A DNA stretch of 64,000 nt from Sordaria brevicollis (taxonomy: Eukaryota > Ascomycota > Sordariomycetes > Sordariales > Sordariaceae). The notes under the pieces are model-generated. The model searched no databases. It was not told the DNA's origin and saw only the letters and a program-made list of their open reading frames with translations. Every line of letters begins with the position of its first letter. The stretch's first letter is position 1. The DNA is taken from assembly GCA_033439795.1 (NCBI GenBank), contig JAUTDP010000011.1, forward strand, positions 2,542,001 through 2,606,000, read 5' to 3'. Positions 55,622 to 64,000 of the stretch are shown here, piece by piece. Both the position numbers and the translations under genes were made by a program.

Positions 55622-58600
55622 GAAAAAAATTCCGGGATAGCGAAAAATTCTGGGATAGTACCGACCGTACAAATACAAAAACCCGTATTAACGCAGCGCA
55701 AAACCCCTTATTAATATCGTAATTCCGGAACACCACCACGCTTTATTACACTACATTCCATCGCAATTCCTACTATTTGACGCTATAAAAAAGTAAGTAA
55801 TCTATATATCTATTGAAATGGGGAAGAAAAACAACCCCAAACAACCACTACCACCACAACAACTGGGAAAGGAGCCATATCAAAAACTTCTAATAAGACT
55901 AAAAGAATAGAGAAAAGAGCAAATCTATAGGGGAGAAAGGAGTAGTCTAATAGTAGGAACATCTTTTTCGACTTAATTATATTTTTTCTTTTACCTATTA
56001 TAGAGGTAGGGTTAGGAAGTTTTAAAAATTTAATTAAGGAGTTAATTCTTACTAAATTGAAGAAGATTTTTATTTCAAAAATTAAATAAAAACTAATTAT
56101 TATTTTTGTAAAAATTTTTTAACCTTCCTTCTTTTCTTTCTAATTACCCTTCTCTCCTTTTATTCCTTTAGAGCTTTCCTTCTTTCTATATAAAAGTCCG
56201 AAATTTATTCTACAATTTTCTTTTTTAATTTATTTAATATACTACTATTATATTTCCTTTAAATTAGTTTATTATAATATATTTTTATCCTATACCTTTT
56301 TTTTTAAATTATAACTAAGGAAAATCCTTAGAAGAATTCCTCTAGAATAAAAAATTACGAAAAATTTTCGAAAAAATTCGGAAAAAAATCTACTATTTAA
56401 TTATATACCCTTATACTTATTTATCCGCCCTATTTTAAACTTCCCTTTAAATTTATTTATTAATCCTATAAAGCTAAATTTATTAATAATTATTTTAATC
56501 CTTCCTAATTAACTTCTTTTTTTTCTACTTTTTTAATCTTTTAAATTCTTTTTCACTTCTTTTTCTTTTTCTTTAAATTAGTTTACACTTTATCTTTTAT
56601 TTGCTTTCTTCTTAATTAATTTTCTTTTTATTCTAGGCTATTAGTATAATAATATATCCTATATTTTAAATATAATTTGTGAATATAATATATCGGGATA
56701 ATATCGGAATATATTTAATATCGAAAATTATATTATTAAATTTTCGAAATTTATTAGCAAGCGGGAGTTAATTATCTACGCTAAATTTATTAAATAAAAC
56801 GAAATTATTAATTATAACGATTTCTTTTCCCTTATAATTATTAATATTAATTATTAATACTTATCGTTCTTTTATATACTTCTTTTTCGCTTTAGGAATT
56901 GGTAGTAATAATTATTTTTTTTTAATAAAAAACGCCGGAGTATTATTATAATCTCTTTTTAATTATATATTAATAATTATTAAAGAAATATTATTAATAA
57001 AATTATTATCGGGTAAGGCAATTTTAATTTTGGGGAGGGATTGGATAATAGATTTTTATTTAGGAGGATAGGGAAAATAGGGGAAATTAATAAATTCTTA
57101 TACTAATTAATATTTAGCTATTTTAATAGGGCGATATTCGTTTAAATAACCTTTTTAATATATTAAATTTATAAAGAATTTAGGCCGGGGATTAAAGTTT
57201 TCTTCTCCGCTTTTCTTCTTTACGACTATATAAATTAATTATCTCTAATTTTTCGAAAATAAATTCTTTCTTATTTACTACGTTAAAAGGGCGTTATATA
57301 TTACTCTTATTTATTACCGAACTATAATATTTTTAAATTATTCTATATTAAAGATCTAATTATATTTTTATTAATATTTACTTTATTCCTAAAATTTAAT
57401 TATTATAAACCCTTAAAATAATTTATTAATAAGTTTATTTTAACGTTTTATTTCGATAAAAAAAATTCGGGCTATTTCTAAGATTTAAAGGCTATAAATT
57501 TAGGTTCTTTATTATATTAGGAATATTATATTGAATTATTTTTAATTATTAAAAATATTAGGGATTTAATCTCCTATTAGTATTAGAAAAATATAGTTCT
57601 CAATTGCGAATACTTTATAAGCTTTTATAATTTTCTCTTCGTATTATTAATTATAAAAATTATTATAGAGAAATTAAAACGTTTTTCCCTAATTAAAAAT
57701 TATAAGAACGAAGTAATTATTAACTATAATAAGGAAATATTAATATCGGACTAATTTTAAATTATTTCGAATATTAATATTTTTAATATAAAATTTACTA
57801 CGTTTAATAATAATAATTGGGTTTATTAAAATATAAATTTAATTACTATATTTTCGCAATATTTAATATAAATTAATATAAATTATTTCTCCTTTTTACT
57901 AATTTTTAATATTCGTTAAATATTATATATTAATTAATCTTAATATTATTATATCCTAAAATATAATTGGGGTTAATTATTTATTAGGCTATCTTAGGAT
58001 AGGAGGAATAATTATATAGCGGAATATAATTTTAATTATCTATTTATCGTTATCAAGCTTTTTAGTAATTAAATAAGTTAAATTTTTATTAGGGATAATA
58101 TTTTATTATCGATTAATTCTAAAATATTTTTAATCTTAAGGCTTATTATAATAGATTAAATTATTTTTAATACGAAGGGGATAAATTTCTTTAGTAATTA
58201 TATTACCGAATTAAAATTAAATTTTATTCTTCTAATTCTAACGCCGAATAATTTTAAAGACCGCGGGAGGGTAATTATTTAGTATTCCTATAATAAAAAT
58301 CGGGGGTAAATTATTATAACCAAAATTAGAGGAATTTATATTAATTAATATTTTAATTAATAATAAAATTCTAAAGGATAGAAAGTTTAATATAGAAGGG
58401 TTTTTAATAAGCGGTAATAATATAAATTTATAAAAGGGCTCGTTAATATATAAGAGGAAGAAAAAGAAGGAAAAGAAGGGTTATAAATAAAGGGTTCTTA
58501 TACCCGTTTCGTAAATTATTTACAAAATCGAAAAATCGTAAATTCTTCCCTTTTTCCTAATTTCCTTTTATAAGTTACTTATAATATTCTAAATTTATTC

Positions 58601-60573
58601 TTTTTAATCTCTATTTATTTTATTTATATTTAAAGTTTTAAGCGGTAAAGTAAATAAATTTTATTTAATTTCCTTTAGTATAATTTTTTAGCCTTTCGGT
58701 ATAATCGAAAGTTTTAATCCGTAATCGAATTTTAAGATTAAAATACCTTTCTTATTATTTTTAGTAAAAAAATATTTTAAAATAGCGTTTATAACCCTTT
58801 TTATAATTAATTAAAATTTTAAAATTTTACGAAATTACTTTAAATAAACGGATATTATTTTTTTTATCCGGTTTAAAAGTTTCTTATAATTATAGGGTAT
58901 ATAGTATAAATAATTTTAAGAGGATGGTTTTTATCGGTTTTTTCCTTCGAGGATTATTTATTAAAAAAGTATAAGAAAAGTACGTTTTTATTTATAATTA
59001 TTCTTCGTTTTTCTTTTTAATAACCTTTTCTTTTTAAATATTATAAAATATTAATAATAATAATAAAAGTAAAATTATTAGGTAAAAATTCTTTATAATA
59101 AATTAATATAATATCTTTTTTTAATTTTAATACCGGTTTTTTTCCTGTTGCAAATAACCTTCTATTTTACTTCTTTTAGAAGGAAATCCTTATTAAAGAA
59201 TTTATTATATTTAATTAATTTAATTTAAATATTAATACCTTTACTTTATTTATTAAAAAACGTATTATTATTATTAATTATACTTCTTTACGGCTATATT
59301 TTAATTTTAATATTTCGGAAATAGTATATTAAATTAATTTTCGTCCTAATAGTAAAAAGTAAATCCTTTCTAAGGTTTACGTTAATTTTTTATATCGATT
59401 TTTATTTCCTCCTAATACCCTTTAAAATATTATTTAGGATAGTTATTTTCGGTTATTTAATATTATTATAAATATTTATTCGATCGATAAATCCATTATT
59501 ATTAATTAATTATATATAAAGTAGCGTATTAATAATAATAAATTATTAGTAATTATAATTACGTTTTTTAATTTACTTACTATATATCAATTAGCTCTAA
59601 AGCGGATATTTAATTTACTTCGTAATTTATTTAATTACTATATCCTTATTAAAAAAAAAGGAATTTAGCCGTAGAATTATTACTTTATTTATATAAAAGT
59701 AAAAAAAAAGTAGATCTTTAGGTTAATAATTTAATTATTTAATAATAAATAAATATTCTTTTATTCTTTATTAATATCCTTTTATTAATTATTATCTTTT
59801 TTTTTAAAAATAAAATTATTTATTCGTATTATATTAACCGATTCCGAAAAATATATATATTAATATATATTATTAATTAATAATAAAAGTATATTCTTAT
59901 TTAGGCTCTTTTCGTCGGTTGTAAATCTTTAAATAAGGATATTAAAGGGGGGATTTATAATAATTATATTTAATATAATAAAACGGTTTTAAATTATTCG
60001 GTATTTATTAAATTTTTAGGTAATTTTAAATTTGTTAAAAAGTACCCGATTAAAAATTTTAATCCCGAATTTATTAAAATTTTAAAATCCAATTAAGTTA
60101 AATATTTTATTTAGAGCCGTAATATCAATCGCGTCCGCTCGATATTAATCGATAATATTCTTTTTTACCGTTAAGTTATTAATAAAGAACCCGTTCCTAT
60201 TAATTATAAATAGTAGTTAAAATATATACATTAGGAATCCGAAACTTTAAGGTTAAAAAGAAAAGGTATTATAATCCGTAGTAATTGCGATATATTTAAA
60301 TGGTTATTAATAATAATAAAAATTAACGATAAAAATAAAGAAATAATCGATATTAATAATAACGATTTAAATTCCTTTAATAAGGAATTTATTATTAGCG
60401 AAGATAATAATAGCGAAAATAAGGGTAATAATAAAGAAGATAAAGAAGATAATAAAGATGAAGAAAATAACGAGGATAAAGAAAATAACGAAGGCGATAA
60501 CGGGGATAATAATAAAGATAACGAAAATAATAAGGAGGAGGATAATAAAAATAATGAGGAAGATTTTAATTAA
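55622..60573 (+). mobile_element. Decayed element with a plus-strand coding region
   Basis: An ATG at 55818 starts a frame reading MGKKNNPKQPLPPQQLGKEP, broken by TAG after about 30 codons. The tract then becomes extremely AT-rich from about 55980. Near the right end one frame is readable from about 59941 to a TAA at 60571-60573: VFIKFLGNFKFVKKYP, SRNINRVRSILIDNILFYR, LRLKRKGIIIRSNCDIFKW, then a long Asp/Glu/Asn/Lys tail (EEDNKNNEEDFN). Stops fall where CAA, CAG, CGA or TGG are expected. I cannot name the family; the first 350 bp are not RIP-mutated. The element may be one gene of about 4.7 kb or several. Its ends, apart from the hairpin at 55599, are not defined. Confidence 0.5.
60301..60573 (+). 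pseudogene. Acidic-tail end of the decayed plus-strand gene
   Basis: From TGG 60301 the frame runs WLLIIIKINDKNKEIIDI and then becomes a tail of Asp, Glu, Asn and Lys codons (GAT, GAA, AAT, AAA, with occasional GGT) to TAA at 60571. Many Asn and Lys codons are probably former Asp, Glu, Gly and Arg codons after G-to-A change. Such an acidic tail is unusual for a retrotransposon polyprotein. Confidence 0.5.
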
Positions 60574-63500
60574 GAATATAAAATTTTAATTAATTTCGAA
60601 GGTTTTTTTAATAAGAAATAAAGGTTTTATTAAAGATTATTATTAATATTTATATTATAGAAAAATAAATTTATATTTTACGGTTTTTTAAAACTTTTTA
60701 TATTCTTATTTATATAAGTATTAATTTCCGAAAAAAAATCGCGAAAAACTTAATTAAATAAAAGGGGTTAATAAGGTTTTTAGGAATATAATTAAAGGGA
60801 ATAAAGAAGATAAATATAAAATATAAAATTTTATATATTATATATATTTCTTTTCGAAATTAATAAAGTTCTTACAAATTGATTTCGTATAAAAATAAAA
60901 TAATAATAAATAATAATAAAAAGTAACGAAATAAATGCTAAAGAATATATTTATTTTAATTTTAGAGGTTAATTTGAACTTAAATTTAGGCATAATATTA
61001 ATTTCATTTTCGGTTCGGGTTTTGGCTCCGATTCTAATTCGATTTTATTTTTATTAAAATAATATTAAGGGCCTTCGGGTTTAATAAACTCTAATTCAAT
61101 AATAAATTTTTAATTTTATTTATATTTTTTTTTAATATTTTAATAGGTTTAAATTTACTTTATTTTTAATCTTCGCGCTTATTCTTATATAAAAAGTAAA
61201 TATTCGTTAATTTAAATTTCTTTAAAGATTTATAAACCGTTAATAATATTAAAATTATTGAATTCTTTATATTTTTTATTAGGATTAAAGAATATACCGT
61301 TTCGGCGAATAAATTTTTTAATATTTTTAAAAGAAATTAGCCTTTTAAAACGAATTTTATTTAATTAAATATAATAATAAGTATTTCTATTAATAATATT
61401 AACGATTTTATAAGGATTTTTCTATTTATAATTTAGCTTTTTAATAATATTTATATCGATTCCCCGAATATTATTATAAATAAGGATAAAATCTCCGATA
61501 TTAATAATAGCGTTTTTTAATCTTATTTTATAAAGATTAATAAAATTTCTTCGCGCGGTAATTTTTCTTTCAATATTAATAACCTTTCTAGCCGCCTATT
61601 AAAAATAGTATTTAATATTATAATATATTTAAACGATAATAGCGATTAATTTATTTATTATATATTTCTTTAAATATTTTTTTATTCGATTAGCTTTTAA
61701 AATAAATAATCGAATTTAATAGGTATAATAGGATTATAATTATAAATTAATTAAAAGGGAATAAATCTATAATTATTATAAATAGTAGTACGATTAGTAA
61801 AAAGGATATAAGGGAGTAAATTCCTTTATCCTTTATTAATTCTTTTTATTAATTTGGCTAATATTATAATAATTATTAAATATTTTTATTCGTTAATTCC
61901 GTTAGTTCGGTAATTATAAGGCGCTATTCGTATTAATAAGATTTAGAGGTTATTAAATACTTCGGTGAATTCTCTTTAAAATTTGGAATTATTATCGATA
62001 AAAATATTGAAAAGATATCCTTAATATAAAAATATTTCCCGGAGGAAAATAGTAATATATTTCGACGTTAATATTGGAAGAATTTTTACTTTTATATAAT
62101 TTATTAAATTATTTTTAATTTTAATTAACGTTTATTATCTTTTTTTTCTATTTAATAAATATTAAACGTTTAAAATTTATTAGCTAAAAGGTTAAAAAGT
62201 TGGAAATAATTATTTATATTTATTTTTATAATATTTAGGAATATATATTTAATAAATAGTATAATTATAAATTAAATCTTCGATTTGAATATATATTTTA
62301 TATTAGTAATAATATTTAGTAATCCGTTTATAAATTCTTTCCTTTCTTTAATAATTAACTTCGTCGTAATAACATTATATAATTAACTCTTATTACGTTT
62401 TATCGTTAATTAAAAGACGAGGGTAAATACGTTTGTAAATTATTTATAATTAAAATTTTCGATAGTAAATAAAATATTTGAGGGCGTTTTTTTTAAAGGT
62501 TTACTATATAGTAAATATTTTATTATATTATACGGGAATACGGAGCGAGAATAAATAACGAATTATATTTTCCGAATAATTAAAATATTTGTCGAGTAAA
62601 ATCCGCTCCCCTTCTATATATTTTTTAATAGAAAGATAATAAATTTGGGCGTCGATAAAGTCGTTAATATCTTCTTTAAAGTATTTCTCTTCTAAATTAC
62701 TTTTTTTAAGGGGTTTCCGCGAAAGGCCGTTAATTATAGTATTTTTAATTCCGGGGATATATTTTATATTAAAATTGAAATATTTTATTTAAATAATTTA
62801 TTAAATAAAAAGGGTATTAAGAATATTATTTATTATATTATTAAATTAATAAATAAGGATTTAAGTATTTATTTTAATAATAAAATATATACTAAAAAGT
62901 TAACGTTTTAATCGTTTGAGAGTATAGAATAGATTACGAAGCTTTTATTTAATAATATTATAATAAATTTCGGCTAATAATTAAATATTATTTTTAATTT
63001 TATAAGGATATCGCTTTTTATCGAAGTTAAATTGTTTAATAATTACTCCTTATCTTTTAATATAAATATTAATAATAAAATAAATAATTATTTCGTTATT
63101 ATTATAAACGAGGGTTATAAAAATTAAAGTAATAATAATTTTATATTGAAGATATTTTATAGTAAATTATTAATTTTTTATCTATATTAATTTAATTCCC
63201 TTCTTTATAATAGTATATAACGGGATGGTAATAATTTTAAAATCTTTAATTTAAATCCGGTAATAATTAACGATATTTAAAAAAATTCGAAATTCTTTAA
63301 ATTCTTTTCCTTAGGGTTTAATTTTTTTAATAATATAATAAATTTATTCGCGAATCTTTTTAATTTTAACTTTATTTAGAGATTTGCCTTTAAAATTATA
63401 AATATAATTAATTAAAATTGCTTCTCGTTTATATTATTAAAATTTAACTATAGTAATTATTCCGTTAATAAATTTAACGTTTAATAGTATTTTATCGATA

Positions 63501-64000
63501 TTAATAAAATATTTGTAAATAAAGCGTCGAATTCCTTTATTATTAATTAATTTATTATTATACCGGTTTTTTAAACCTTTAATAGAAATATTATTAAAAT
63601 GAAGCTAGTATATTTTAAAGATTAAATTATAAAGGATCCTAATTATTACCCTTATAAATTAAACGATTAAATTAATTCTTCCTTAGGGTAATATTATTAT
63701 ATAAAATAAATTAAAAAGTATTAAAAATATTATTAAATCCCAATTTTCTTTATTAAACTAAATTTTATTATATTTTAAAAATAAATTTAGTAAAGAAAGA
63801 ATTTCGTATTTAATAAAATCTTCGTTAAAAGGTTCGTACTTTGGGGGTATATTAATATTACGGATAATTATTTTATTAATTTTTTAAACGTTATTAATTA
63901 ATTAGAATTTTTTATCCTTCTTTTAAACGAAAAATTAATTATTCCAATAAAAAATATAATTTTCTTTTAGAATTCTATATTAAATATATTCTTTAAGTAA
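60574..64000 (-). mobile_element. Second retrotransposon, 3' part, RIP-mutated, cut by window end
   Basis: Minus-strand motifs show a gypsy-type pol. Around 63250-63295 the RT connection region reads EFRIFLNIVNYYRI followed by KDF (usual EVRSFLGLVNYYRRFI-NF). At 61752-62008 an integrase core reads IFIDNNSKF, EFTEVFNNL, APYNYRTNGINE and LPYILFTNRTTIYNN (usual DNGSQF, APY-PQ-NG-NER, LP--LFA-RTT). RT lies 5' of integrase on the minus strand, as in Ty3/gypsy. All motifs are damaged by transitions. The RT core, RNase H start and 5' LTR lie beyond base 64000, and the 3' LTR boundary is not visible. It is a different family from the inner element at 24743-32121. Confidence 0.75.
61752..62008 (-). 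pseudogene. Integrase core remnant of the second retrotransposon
   Basis: Minus-strand reading keeps the second catalytic Asp (FIDNNS) and the APYNYRTNGINE block containing the third acidic residue, interrupted by few stops. It is better preserved than the integrase of the inner element at 26.2 kb. Confidence 0.75.

Noticed and set aside
1..64000. CRISPR arrays, bacterial operons, prophage
   Set aside because: No spaced direct repeats of that type; introns, dispersed 5S genes and RIP show a fungal nuclear genome.

Overview
The window looks like nuclear DNA of a filamentous ascomycete of the genus Neurospora or a very close relative. Three things support this. Genes have short introns (57-103 nt) with GTRNGN donors, CTGAC-type branch points and AG acceptors. 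There are two dispersed, non-clustered 5S rRNA genes on the minus strand (1-119 and 34692-34810), whose sequence I recognise as the Neurospora type. Two long tracts (about 23.1-34.4 kb and 56-64 kb) are extremely AT-rich, with transposon reading frames riddled by TAA/TAG and C-to-T / G-to-A changes, which is the signature of repeat-induced point mutation (RIP).

Layout. 1-5 kb: a 5S gene and two unrecognised protein genes (565-2415; 3396-4325). 4.3-5.6 kb: two inverted-repeat structures that look like small non-autonomous elements. 5.7-9.9 kb: a locally duplicated, broken gene family built from an acidic module with a W-LPPSLP core; the larger copy (8433-9866) carries a TAG and the smaller copy (about 5774-6403) a TGA, both in place of Trp codons. 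11.6-13.2 kb: a RING-H2 ubiquitin ligase. 14.2 kb: tRNA-Glu(TTC). 15.5-17.3 kb: a HET-domain gene. 17.3-18.0 kb: a three-exon secreted SnoaL-like protein. 20.3-22.5 kb: a UCS-family myosin chaperone (CRO1/She4/UNC-45 type).

22964-34547 is a nested transposon. The outer element has terminal inverted repeats of about 115-122 bp and a 9-bp target duplication (Mutator-like). A Ty3/gypsy-type LTR retrotransposon (24743-32121, 295-bp LTRs, 5-bp target duplication AAGAC) has inserted into it on the minus strand. Decayed gag zinc knuckle, reverse transcriptase and integrase motifs are still legible in the inner element. Decayed minus-strand coding frames of the outer element lie on both sides of it.

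34.7-50.7 kb is a normal gene-bearing region: 5S rRNA, a DDHD-domain phospholipase, a single-pass surface protein, a seven-TM protein, an HSL-type lipase and a hypothetical protein. 50.7-55.6 kb shows no convincing gene. From 55.6 kb to the window end there is a second RIP-mutated tract: a plus-strand decayed element whose coding frame starts near 55818 and ends in an acidic tail at 60573, then the 3' part of a second minus-strand retrotransposon (integrase and RT-connection motifs) that runs off the window.

The genes are monocistronic and functionally unrelated; nothing suggests a biosynthetic cluster. All gene models were made by eye from splice signals and frame continuity; no database search was possible.
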